NCBI GenBank assembly: GCA_037447655.1
Contig: JBBHKE010002413.1
Coordinates: 62,001-126,000, forward strand
DNA length: 64,000 nucleotides
Origin: Zygnema cylindricum
Taxonomy: Eukaryota > Streptophyta > Zygnematophyceae > Zygnematales > Zygnemataceae
Reading direction: 5' to 3'
The notes below the pieces were generated by a model that ran no database searches, had not been told where the DNA came from, and worked only from the letters and a program-made list of their open reading frames with translations. Numbering within the stretch: position 1 is the stretch's first letter; each line of letters starts with the position of its first letter. Made by a program: the position numbers and the translations under genes. Of the stretch, positions 12,809-22,745 are shown in pieces.

Positions 12809-13238
12809 TAACAAACTAAAGTACACACCCCCAAAGAGCGTGGATTTGGACTAGATCCTTTGGTGGAAGAACTGGGAGGCCCCGCATGTCATTCGCCACT
12901 GTGCTCCACCGTAGGAAGGCCGCGACCCCCTTTTCTAGGAGGACCATTTTTTTGTGGCGTTGTAGATCTATGTTTTTTTGTGACGCTGTAGACCTATGTT
13001 TTTAAATGACATAGTCAAGTCATGATTTTTTGTGACCGTCAATAATTTGTATTGTTGTGTATCGGCAAGGTTTGCTCGTAATCATGTACGTTTTTTTGGC
13101 TTGCGATTATCGATATATTGGCACCATATATCGACGTCGGTGTTATCACCGATAAAAATCCGATAATATTGGTTTTCGTTGCGATAACACCAGCACTGGT
13201 AGTTATCGTCGATAATTGCGATTGAAATGCAGTTGACA

Positions 13239-14772
13239 TCTGCCAGGCATTATTGCAAAGGTGTTTACCACAGGTTTACCAAGAAAGGTAAAAAAAAAAA
13301 AACTTAGCTTCTCATCTTTTCTTGCTCAAAAAGAACGTAAAAGCATTGATATGTTCATTTGCCAAAAACAAATATACCGTGTTTATCTCTCCTTCAAAAA
13401 TTTCGAACACAATCACGAAACTCCTTCAACAAGCGATACCCTCAAAAAATTAAGTCGCATAAGCTAAAAGACAATTGCAATGAAGCTGGCCTCAAGTGTG
13501 CAATGTATCCATGGAAACTACCCCGAAGTCGGTGGTAAATTCATAAGAGCTGGAAATGTTTATGGAACGTTTCAGCATTTATGACATGTGACATATTTAC
13601 TACTATAGCCATTAGCCTATACTGTATGCGGATCGCGCTCAAACCTCGGCATGTGGAACAGTAAAGCGAGAGTTGTACCTTGCGGTACATAATTGTACAA
13701 TTAAGTACAGAGGAAGTACCAAAAAAAGGTTTACAATTTTGCATCTCGTTCAACATCTCGCAATCCCAAGCACGCCTTGGGTTTGTTCTATGTGGGAGAC
13801 ACAACGCTACGTTTCGTACGACTAAAACGACAAAACCAAACTCACTAGTGCTACTCTCCATGTCCGACGTGTTTCATTTTAAAAATGCGTACTTACAAAA
13901 GCTATTTTTGTTTGGCGCAGAAAACTACGTCATCTGTGAACATATGTACAAAATTTGTACAAGTTTATTAGAAACATCATGACAAATTTGTTTGGGTTTC
14001 CCCACCAAATTCATTTTGACGACCGCAACAGGCGAAAGTTTGACGTGGTTGGGTTAATGCTCCAAAATCGGAGCATTTTCCGAAAAAGATCCGCCCGCGG
14101 AACATTTTTTAGACTTTAATGCTTGGGTCGTTTCGATCGTTTTTTCGAAAAATTTGCTGAAGTGAAATGTGTTTGGAGTAATGTGTTATCTCCGAATTAA
14201 ATGCCGAAACTCGTTTCGGTCGAGTTTCATAACTTAGTTTTTTTTCGGTCTCAAAAATGGTCCAAAATGTGCCTTTTTCGGAGCATTTATTCCCTTTGAA
14301 CGTGAAATAATGCATCTCCACATTCCCTTGTGCGATTTGTTCTCACGACGGCTCATTGGGTAGCTGTGGGTCCACTATGGTTAGAAAAAATAAAGTATTC
14401 GGTGGAACCTCTACAAAAACCCTCCGAAAAACACGTTTTGTAACCACCGTTTTGGTCTATTTCCGGACCATTTTTTTGAGGGTATTGAAGAATTTGTATC
14501 TCTCTTGTCCCTCATCCGTTTGCATCCATCTTCATATATTTGGATAGGTAATAAAGCGTGGGTTTCAGTAAAAATATGACAATGCATAGGTTCCATATAA
14601 AAAACGACGGAAAATGTCGATGAGGTATCGCTGTTTTGGTCCATTTCCGGACCATTTTAGAGAGGGATGTCAGAAAATTACATCTCATTTGTCTCTCCTC
14701 CGTTCGATGCCGTCTTTAGATCGTTGGATAGGTAATAATGTGAGTATGACGATAAAAATACAATATCAGTCG
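13239..14772. other. Repeat-derived interval, no supported gene
   Basis: Several weak open frames on both strands. A plus-strand frame at 13261-13467 contains FEHNHE, loosely resembling a FAR1/Mutator-type zinc domain, but this is too short to call. From about 14440 to 14772 two diverged copies of a ~175-bp unit lie in tandem (TTTCCGGACCATTTT at about 14460 and 14644). A further related unit resumes at 20241, after the Copia element inserted into this array. Confidence 0.4.
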
Positions 14773-14777
14773 GGATC

Positions 14778-15220
14778 TATTAAATGTGAGGCAATGAAAA
14801 GGCCGAAAAAGCAAATATTACAAAATAGTTGAAAGAGGCCAAAGAGAAGAAGAAGCCAAGATAGAAAAAGACAAGGGTGAGTAACGACAAACAAGGGAAC
14901 AAGTGAGAGGTTTGTCGTTTGAGTGTCTTTAGATTATTTAACATAACGATACAAGAGAGTCTTATAGTAAGAGGAAGTAAAGGGTAGCCGCAAAAAGCTA
15001 GAGCGTAACTTAGGAAGGTTCTTCTTGTTACGGTAAAAAAATCTAAGTCTAAAAGGATTCCTACGCAAGAATCATCAATTATAATAAAGGTATGTACATT
15101 CCACTAAATAAAGTACAAAATGCTAAACCGAAGTACTAGACTTATAGCGTAGCAAATAGAACTCTTAAAGTAGTGTTGAGAACAACAAGTAGTGTAGAAT
15201 GCTTTAAGTGTATTTCAACA
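14778..15220 (-). repeat. 3' LTR of Copia 1
   Basis: 443 bp. On the minus strand it starts TGTTGAAATACAC and ends AATA, a non-canonical TG...TA terminus. It is preceded by the polypurine tract at 15221-15228. Confidence 0.85.
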
Positions 15221-15228
15221 CCCCCCTT
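15221..15228 (-). other. Polypurine tract of Copia 1
   Basis: AAGGGGGG on the minus strand, directly adjoining the 3' LTR. Confidence 0.75.
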
Positions 15229-15242
15229 CGATTAAAGCATGT

Positions 15243-15608
15243 TTAGTCACAAAGACCAGCATAGTAAATGCAATGATGAAATAAGGGACGAGGAAGAGGT
15301 TTGGTGAGAAAATTGGCAAGTTGAGAGTCGGATGCACAATGAGATAAAAAAACGGTGCCATCAAGATTTTTATCACGCGTAAAGTGAAATTGAATATCAA
15401 TATGTTTCGTGCATGTATGATGGATATGATTCTTCATAAGATCCAATGCCCCTTGGGAGTCACAAAAAATGGAGGTGGGAGAGGATGGGGGAAAAGAGAG
15501 ATCGGAAAGAAGGCGTCGGAACCAAATAGCCGATTTCGTGGCGGTAGTGTCGGCCATATATTCCGCCAGTGGTTTTTTTGCAAGATGACCAAGAGATGAG
15601 GCCTCCAC
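15243..15608 (-). pseudogene. Copia 1 RNase H fragment
   Basis: C-terminal Copia RNase H block: AEYMADTTATKSAIWFRRLL, FCDSQGALDLMKN and HIDIQFHFTRDK, followed by the usual FLTKPLPRPLF tail. It lies in a different frame from the upstream RT, so the polyprotein is broken. Confidence 0.85.
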
Positions 15609-15768
15609 CTAAATAAAAACATACACCGAAAATGGAGAGACTATCGTCAATTTGATTGCCCCAATCCGCATCGCAAAATCCAATAATCGAAGCGTCTGGA
15701 GAAAAAAAAAAAGAGGAGTGAGAGGGAGAAGAAGTATAGGAAAAGGTGAGGTGAAGATATTTAGTTCC

Positions 15769-16788
15769 TTAGAGGTATCGAAAAACACGGTTGGCGGCTT
15801 GGAGATGAGTTTGAGTGGCACAATGCGAGAATTGAGACAAAAGACAAACGGCAATACATATATCCGGCCGTTTACCAAGCACAGCATACATCAATTTTCC
15901 TACAATTGACCGATAGAGTGAGCTTATATCTCCTTGGGCATTCCCATCGGAGGACTCTTTAGAGAGAGTAGTATTTGGATCAAGGGGAGTAGGCACCGAA
16001 TTGCAATCAGACATGTCAAAATGCTCAAGAATATCAAGAATGTAGTGCTCTTGGCTCATTTGCAAAATACGTGCAAACCTTTGACGTAAAATAGTGATGC
16101 CTAAGCAATAGTCAAGATCGCCTAAATCAGTCATAGGCCAATAGGATGAGAGAATTCCTTTGACTTGATGAATAGAGGACTTACTAAGACCTGCGAGAAT
16201 TAAATCATCTACGTAAACAATAATGATGATTAACCGGTCACCTACGTAAATAATAATGATAATTAACTAGTCACCTGTACCTCTAATATAAATCCCAAGA
16301 TCTGCTTTGATTTCCCTAAATCCTTGTTTAATTAATGCTGCGACAAGGGTTTGATGCCAAACTCTAGGTGTTTGTTTAAGACCATAAATATAATTTCGTA
16401 AATGACAAACAAGGGTATCTTTTCCAAAAATAGCGTAACCAGGTGGTTGTTCCATAAAAATATCTTCTGCAAGACTACCATGAAGAAAAGCAGTTTTGAC
16501 GTCGAGTTGCTTTAATTCCCAATCTTGAAGAGCTACAAGGGACAAAATAGTACAAATGGAGTCAAATTTCGCGACAAGGGCAAAAATCTCGTTGTAGTCC
16601 ACGCCCTCTGTCTGTAAGTATCCATTGGCGATGAGGCGTGCTTTGTAACGGCTGATAGTACAATGTGCTAACCGTTTAATCTTGATGGCCCACTTGGAAC
16701 CAATCGGTAGTTTGGTGGAAGAGTACAAAACGTCTAGGTATTGTTCGTCATTAATGCGTCGTACTATTGCGTAGCAGCGAGACGCCAC
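15769..16788 (-). pseudogene. Copia 1 reverse transcriptase, frame-broken, duplicated catalytic box
   Basis: First part 16788-16267 holds SKWAIKIK, RYKARLIANGY, QLDVKTAFLHGSL and IYGLKQTPRVW. A second part (16134-15769) holds DLGDLDYCLGI and PDICIAVCLLSQF. Between them a 33-bp tandem duplication (16209-16241 and 16242-16274) doubles the catalytic box: the first copy reads YVGD, the second the normal YVDD. Other frames cross this region, so the enzyme is inactive as written. Confidence 0.85.
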
Positions 16789-17516
16789 ATGTCAGCATCA
16801 GGGCGTTTTAATGCGGTATTTAATGTGGGAGGATATTTGACGTCGGCAAAGTTGGCGTGAGAAAGATTGTCGCGAATCTTCCACGTCGGGTGTGGAAGGC
16901 GCGTAATTTCACGTAGGACAAGCTGTTTGGCAGATGGCGTTAGTGGCGTATTTATGACTGAGTTTTGAATGGCACGTGCCGGCGAAGTAACATCCACAAG
17001 ACGTGGAAACAAAATTGTCGATCGAAAGACCGAAGCGTCCCCAGCGATAAGAAAATTTGTCGCCTCGAGGACCGTCGCGTCACCAGCAACAGGTCGTTTA
17101 GCAACAAGAGAATTTGTCGCGTCCAAGTGTGTTCCGTTGTTAGTGAGAAGTAGTACAACGCCAAAAATTGCAGAGCGTATCAAGGAAAATTCATCGCCGG
17201 AATTGGAGGAAGAGACAAAATTTGTGGAAGGAGAAAAATCTGTAGAAATAGGAGAAATGTGAGGGTTTAAAAAGGGCGTATTTTGCGATGGGGTTAAAGG
17301 GGGCGTGGGCAAGATGGTAATAGAATTAGAGGGGACAGTGTCATAAGATGGGAATAAACTAGGTAGAGGAGTGATGGGGAAATCGAGTACAAGTGTATGT
17401 ATAAGAGGAGTCTCATGAAAAATAACGTCACGAGTGGTGTCAATGCGGTGAGAAGAGGGACACCAAATACGATATGCTTTGGATTTCGGGGAATATCCCA
17501 CAAAAATTCCTCGCAT
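16764..17516 (-). pseudogene. Copia 1 region between integrase and RT
   Basis: Pro/Ser/Thr-rich linker following the conserved GIFVGYSPKSKAYRIW block typical of the Copia integrase C-terminal side. It ends with PTWKIRDNLSHANFADVKYP before RT. Confidence 0.7.
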
Positions 17517-17699
17517 AGCTTGAGGACCTAATTTACCATTGGAAGGGGGGAGGATTTTGAAGTATGTTTTGCACCCAAAAATGCGAAAATGAGAGACATC
17601 GGGTTTTGTCTCATGCCAAGCTTCAAAAAGAGTTTTGTTAGAAAGAGAAGAGGTAGGAGAGCGATTACGAATATAAGAGGAAGTTAATAAGGCTTCTGC

Positions 17700-18137
17700 C
17701 TAAAAGTGAAAAGGTAAAGAGGCAAAATGAAGAAGAGAGCGAGACATGTCAATGAGAGTGCGATTCAGACGTTCACCGTCACCATTTTGTTGCGGGGAAT
17801 GAGGAGCAATTTTGTGATAAATAATACCATGGGTGAGTAAAAAATCGGAAAACTCATTGGAAACAAATTTCCCCCCATTATCCGTGCAGATTGTTTTGAT
17901 GCGAGATGACAAGTGATTTTCTACAAGTGCTTTCAAATCTTGAAAATAGGTAAAAACCTCAGACTTATGACGTATAAAATAAACATGTGTAAAGCGAGAG
18001 AAATCATCAATAAAAGTGAGAAAATAAGACGCGCCACTAAGGCTTGGAATGGGAATAGGACCGCATACATCACTATGAACGAGATCAAAGGGAGCCAAAG
18101 AGCGAGAAGAAGAAGAAGAAAAAGGTAAACAAGGCAT
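17700..18137 (-). pseudogene. Copia 1 integrase core
   Basis: DDE integrase core: first Asp in LVHSDVCGP, second in TICTDNGGKF, and Glu in PQQNGDGERLNRT. It stops at 17700, and the preceding zinc-binding segment lies in other frames near 18250-18137. Confidence 0.85.
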
Positions 18138-18445
18138 TTTTCCAGAAATACAACCATGACAAAAGTCAATCTTGTTTTCAATAAAAATATCGATGACATT
18201 TACAAGCCCTTTTCCAAGGGAAGCTAGACTACCACCATTAAGATGGTTGTTACGAAGATGCCATGTAAAAAGAAGAGGAAGAAGATGGAGAATGAGCTAA
18301 AGAAGCATGAGCAATATCATGAAAAAAAATTAAAAGATACAAATTGCCCATCCTAGTGTCACTACCAATAAGATCTCTAGTAGAGGAAAAGAATTGAACA
18401 TTGGATTCAGTGATGACACCAAAACTCCCATGGCGCAAAACCGCA

Positions 18446-19783
18446 CTAGCCGAAAAAAGATTTTTTTTGAGGTAGAAAATAAACTTTGTCCAAGATGATT
18501 GGACGAGAGGCGTGCGAACTGGAATTAATATGCACCTGTCCAATAAGAGTGGAGGTAAGAATCGTATTGTTGCCCAAATAAATGCGTAGAGGAATGTCAA
18601 AGAGAACCATATTAAGCATTATGTCACGCTGACAACACATGTGATGAGAAGCGTCTGAGTCAATTAGCCAATCAGAAGGATTACCTGATTGCGAAAAAGC
18701 GTTCCCATAGTCCACGGAGGGAAGTGGGGGAGGTATATTTGGGATAGGGACAATCGCAAGTGACGCAGACCCAATATTTTGGTTGGATGTGGGAAGGACA
18801 CCCGGTGAAACCGGCAGATTTGAAGGAGGATAGTAAGAAGGAGGAGATGTGTACCACGGTGGTGGTGGACCGTACGGCAAATTGAAGTCGACCGCCGCGT
18901 GCGCCGAATGACCAGGTGGCGGTGCGTAGGCGGCGTGGGGATATGACAAGGACTTCGGATTTGGATGCGATGTAGGAAGTCCTCGTGGTCCCCCAGCCGT
19001 ACGGTCCTTTTCTCGTTTCTTAGCCAATGCAGGACACGCGTCGATGACGTGGTCACGCTCCTTGCAGTATTTGCAAAAAAATTGAGATCCTGCAATCATT
19101 GGAGGTTTCTTAGGAGAAGAGACAATAAAAGCCGAACCATTGTTAGAAACGATAGGATTGTTAAGTTTTAAGCGCGTCTCTTTGTGTAACAAACGATTGG
19201 TGAGATGTGACAAAGTGACTGTGGACGTATCAGTACTGACTGTACTTGCAAAAGAGTTAAGTAATCCACCCAAAATGACACTTATGAGATCCTCATGAAT
19301 TATTATGTAATCAATGCATTTAAGGCGTTTAACCAATGATTCAACTATTTGAATAAAGATAAGCATAGACTCAAATTTATCTTTCTGAGCGCTGTTGAAC
19401 TGTCGACGTAGCGCCAATCGATGTGGCCCAGTGTCAATTTCGTAGGCGCGACACAAAATCTGCCACGCCTTATGAGAAGTTGTCGCATCGCGAATCCGAT
19501 TTGCAATTTGACCATCCAAGGAAAAGACAAGTCGCGACAGCGCGACAGAATCTTTCTCCACCCATGAAGTGACAACTGTCTAAGCGGCAACAAAATTGGC
19601 GTCACCGGCGGCAAGAAGGACATGCAACGTGACAATGCCATTAATGTGTCCCCAAATTTTTTCGAAAGAAAACAAATGCTGGATTTGAAACTTCCACTCA
19701 TTGAAATTTTTGCCCTGAAACTTAGGCACAGAGTTTGAGACAGACAAAAGGCTAGGCCCATAACCTATTGAATGTGAGGCCAT
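18446..19783 (-). pseudogene. Copia 1 gag plus protease, with an internal stop and a mutated active site
   Basis: Begins MASHSIGYGPSLLS overlapping the LTR end and primer site. One in-frame TAG near 19578 (between NFVAA and TVVTSW) interrupts a frame that otherwise continues to 18446. It contains a UBN2-type gag, a zinc knuckle CKYCKERDHVIDAC (CX2CX4HX4C), and the protease motif as WLIDSDASHHM, where the family has DSGAS. The Gly-to-Asp change next to the catalytic Asp should abolish activity. Confidence 0.88.
19750..19765 (-). other. Primer-binding site of Copia 1
   Basis: GGTTATGGGCCTAGCC on the minus strand, immediately after the 5' LTR. GGTTATGGGCC is complementary to the anticodon stem-loop of initiator tRNA-Met rather than to its 3' end. 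Confidence 0.7.
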
Positions 19784-20235
19784 GAAAAGGCCGAAAAAGC
19801 TAATATTACAAAATTATTAAAAGAGGCCAAAAAGAACAAAAGACCAAGATAGAAAAGACAAGGGTGAGTAACGACAAAAAAGGGAACAAGTGAGAGGCTT
19901 GTCGTTTGAGTGTTTTTTAGATTATATTAATTTACATAACGACACAAGAGAGTCTTATAGTAAGACGAGGTAAAAGGTAGCCGCAAAAATGCACTAAAAG
20001 GTACATTTAGCCTAGAGCATAACTTAGGAAGGTTCTTCTAGTTAAGGTAAAAAGAATCTAAGTCTAAAAGGATTCCTACGCAAGAATCATCAATTCTAAT
20101 AAAGGTATGTACATTCCACTAAATAAAGTATAGAATGCTAAACCGAAGTACTAAACTTATAACGTAGCATATAGAACTCTAAAAGTAGTGTATAGAACAA
20201 CAACTAGTGCATAATGCTTTAAGTGTATTTCAACA
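19766..20235 (-). repeat. 5' LTR of Copia 1
   Basis: 470 bp. Starts TGTTG on the minus strand and ends AATA next to the primer site. Compared with the other LTR it carries an extra segment near 19985-20020. Confidence 0.85.
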
Positions 20236-20525
20236 GGATCCGTACAGAAAACCACCGAAAATGTAGGTGAAGCATCGCTGCTTTTGGTCAAACTTTTGCA
20301 AAGTTACGGCCCAAATACCTCTTGGTACCCTAGAAGGAGGTTTTAAAAGCGAGTGCCATCTTTGGTAGGGCTTGTTTTCCGCTGTTGATTGTCCAATGAG
20401 TTCGTTTGATGGCTCGTTCAAAAGTTTTTGAATCCCTCTCCAACATAAAACCGACGGATCGTGATTGCGATATTTCTTTCGAAAGATATGCCCGATATAG
20501 ACGCGTGTGGCTAATTATACTCTAA

Positions 20526-20627
20526 TATCAAAAGTGACGCCAAATGCCATCAAAAGTGACGCCAAGTGCCATCAAAAGTGACGCCAAGTGCCATCAAAAG
20601 TGACGCCAAGTGGCTTCACTTTTGATA
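20526..20627. repeat. Hairpin made of four 22-bp tandem repeats
   Basis: About four copies of ATCAAAAGTGACGCCAAGTG(CC) from 20527. They are closed by an inverted end, TGGCTTCACTTTTGATA (20611-20627), which pairs with TATCAAAAGTGACGCCA at 20526 with one mismatch. Confidence 0.8.
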
Positions 20628-20659
20628 TAGTGTAGGGTTCTCTATTTTCGACATATATG

Positions 20660-20979
20660 TAGCCCGGTAGCTTCAAATTTGCATAAGCATAATCTGCCGG
20701 GATAGTATCTCCAACCCAACCTATATTTATAGCAACGAGCCCGGAGGGCTCGAAAATTTTGAAGATTTACAGGCCCTAGGTGCCCTTTTACGTTAGTGAA
20801 TCGTTTTTGTAGTCCGGTAGCTTCACATTTGCATAAGCATAATTCGCCGCCTCCCAATACCTAACCCAACCTATATTTATAACAATGAGCCCGGAAGGCT
20901 CGAAATCTTTGAGGATTTAGCATCGCAATGTGCCCTCTTACGTTAGTACAACTAAACTATTACGAGCCCGAAGGGCTCG
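20660..20979. repeat. 150-bp tandem duplication carrying GAGCCC-GGGCTC hairpins
   Basis: Two diverged copies (about 20660-20809 and 20810-20955), each with TTTGCATAAGCATAAT and CCCAACCTATATTTATA. A perfect short hairpin GAGCCCGGAGGGCTCG occurs at 20737-20752, a close variant at 20887-20902, and GAGCCCGAAGGGCTCG at 20964-20979. Confidence 0.75.
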
Positions 20980-21593
20980 ACATTTTTTGATATTTTTGTC
21001 TTCAAAACTAAAAAAAAATGGTCTTTCGAGAGAGAAGAGGAAAAAACGGAAAGAGTGAAAAGTGAGTAGGAGTAATAAGAAAAGGAGGAAAAAGAAGGAA
21101 AAGACGAAGAGAGAGGGTAAAAGAACTCATAAGCCTAAAAGGACGAAGAGGGAAAAAAAAATCAATAAACAAAACCAAAAGGGGTGAAATAATTGAGAAA
21201 GAGAAGAGGGTGGAGAGAATACTAAAAGTAAAAAAAAAAAACACTAAACAATCACTTTATAAAAACCACTATAATGCTATAATAACTTAAGTAGAAGGTG
21301 GCGACAGAAAGAGCGAACAAAAATAAAATAAAGGAAAATAGGGAAGGAGAGGAGAAAGAGGAAGTGAAAACGAGAGAGAGAGTTGGAGAAATGACATAAA
21401 ATTAGTCAATTTAAGAGAAATAAGGGAGAAGAAAATCAAGATAGAGAACGAAGAGGGAATAAGAGAGAAGACAAAGAGGAAAAGAGAAGGATATAGAGTA
21501 AGGGGAGCGCATGAAAATGGTAAAGGGAAGAATGGAAAAGAAAGGTGGAAGTGAATAACGTGAGATAAGGGGTAAATACAACCTTTCTATTAT
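20980..21593. other. Purine-rich non-coding interval
   Basis: Strongly GA-rich plus strand (GAAAAGAGG-type words) with no credible gene. Minus-strand open frames here are Phe/Leu/Pro/Ser low-complexity products of the composition. Confidence 0.5.
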
Positions 21594-21663
21594 CATGACA
21601 CCCAAAATCGAATTGGGGAGCGAGAATTTGCAATTCTCGGCCTTACCCCTTGGCCATATCGCC
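21594..21663 (-). pseudogene. Plastid-like tRNA-Cys(GCA), degenerate
   Basis: Read on the minus strand it folds as a tRNA. The acceptor starts GGCGATA and the D-arm is GGCCAAGGGGTAAGGC. The anticodon arm is GAGAA-TTGCAAA-TTCTC with anticodon GCA, and the T-arm is CCCAA-TTCGATT-TTGGG. The start GGCGAYATGGCCAAG and loop TTGCAAA match chloroplast trnC rather than the nuclear tRNA-Cys. The 3' acceptor strand TGTCATG no longer pairs fully with the 5' strand, so it is probably a nuclear-transferred relic. Confidence 0.6.
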
Positions 21664-21845
21664 TAGTTTTTATATGCTTAAGTTCATTTAAAACATACAT
21701 AGCAAAACACATACAGCAACACCAACACATCAATTGCAAGCAACTTTTAACAACAATACACTTTTACAAAATCTTATAACATCCCATTGTTTATCGTTGT
21801 CATTATCTATCGAATCAAGTTATCAATATCTACCCCTCATACTTT

Positions 21846-22286
21846 CTATTTACGACACCCGCGTCGTCTCTTTTTCTTTATTTTGGATTCTTCATTCTCC
21901 ACACCTATCTCGTTCGATTTGTCACCTTCCTTTACGTCATCGTCTACAACGCGTGGATTGTTTCTCTCCCTTTCCTTTTCGTTTTGTCTTTCCGCCCACA
22001 ACTCGTATGACTCTTTCAAGGAGCGCACCTCTTCTTTTTCCTCTAATCCTACGTTTCTCCCTTCACGTTCCAAAGAATCTCCTTCCTCCTCCAAAACTTT
22101 ATCCATATCTATCTCCGCAATCCTTCCCTCCTCAAACTCATCGTTCACACCATTTTCCTCTCTTCTAAAATCTTCTTCATTCTCGCTCTCGAATTCTTCT
22201 CGGTCATCTATCCAATTGTCATTGTCTTGGTCAGCCTCACCCATTTTACCACTTTCATCTACACCATCGTCCTCGTCTACGTTCAT
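21846..22286 (-). pseudogene. Acidic open frame, downstream part of a decayed coding region
   Basis: 146 codons, extremely rich in Glu, Asp and Lys, ending KIKKKRRRGCRK. The same frame extends upstream past one stop to about 22430 with PGTNRPSRFIDFEAAV. I do not recognise the family. The composition suggests a nuclear or nucleic-acid-associated protein tail. The plus-strand frame opposite (21787-22488) is Ser/Pro/Phe low-complexity and looks like its shadow. Confidence 0.4.
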
Positions 22287-22497
22287 ATCAAAATCGTCAT
22301 TCCGATTTCCCGGTCAATCATCTTCATCGACGACGACCGCAGCTTCGAAATCAATAAAACGAGATGGTCTATTAGTACCCGGTATAAACATTGTCACCGT
22401 ATTTATCTGCGTACTTGTAAACCTAAGGGCGTGTAATGTCGAGGTGCAAGTAAATGTTAAAGATTTAATCGTCGACCGCGGAACTTAGCAACAAATT

Positions 22498-22745
22498 TTA
22501 TACGAGCTCAACTTTCTTCTCTTTTGCGTACTCATCGGCTATTTCAATGGCTTTTTGCTGCATTTTAAATAGTTTTGGTTTACTACAACGGTACTGGTCT
22601 ACAAAACAAAATGCGTTCATATTCTCCCACTCCGAGTATCCTTCTACCAAAAACTCGTCGTAGTTTAATAAACCCTCATTCAAGCCCTTGACGATTATTC
22701 GTACGTTACCCACTAAACGATCGTAGTGATCATCATGGTAAGGAT
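22498..22745 (-). pseudogene. Decayed coding region, segment left of Copia 2
   Basis: Open frame with VRIIVKGLNEGLLNYDEF and AFCFVDQYRCSKPKLF, ending in a stop at 22498. It runs open to the Copia 2 insertion point. With the element and one copy of its duplication ignored, it continues in the same frame as 29179-30280. No family recognised. Confidence 0.45.

Larger units (their letters stand above)
9453..13238. repeat. Tandem pair of a ~770-bp repeat, each copy interrupted
   Basis: Copy 1 runs from about 9453 to 11656 and copy 2 from about 11657 to 13238. Both begin ATAA(AA)TTTGCCTTGCATTG and end ATTGCGATTGAARTGCAGTTGACA. Removing the inserts at 9706-11135 and 12011-12808 leaves about 770-780 bp in each copy. 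Matching blocks include GACATTTGTCGACGCTATG, AAACATGTGAWGACACC and the block from GACTAGATCC onward. The inserts sit at different positions, so each copy supplies the empty site for the other. Confidence 0.8.
14773..20240 (-). mobile_element. Copia LTR retrotransposon 1, degenerate, with GGATC target duplication
   Basis: The element body is 14778-20235, coding on the minus strand. The 5-bp duplication GGATC flanks it at 14773-14777 and 20236-20240. Read on the minus strand the order is 5' LTR (20235-19766), primer site, gag, protease, integrase, reverse transcriptase, RNase H, polypurine tract, 3' LTR (15220-14778). RT follows integrase, which is the Copia order. The LTRs differ by an indel (470 vs 443 bp) and by substitutions, and the frames carry several stops and shifts, so the insertion is old and not autonomous. 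Confidence 0.92.

Noticed and set aside
13261-13467. FAR1/Mutator-like zinc-domain fragment (FEHNHE)
   Set aside because: Only a few residues match and no transposase follows. Too weak to call.
20526-20627. Regularly repeated 22-bp units suggesting a CRISPR array
   Set aside because: The units are adjacent with no spacers, only four copies, and closed by an inverted end in a eukaryotic repeat region.
21787-22488. 233-codon Ser/Phe/Pro-rich plus-strand open frame
   Set aside because: It is the antisense of the acidic minus-strand frame, whose Glu/Asp/Lys codons read as Ser/Phe/Leu on the other strand.
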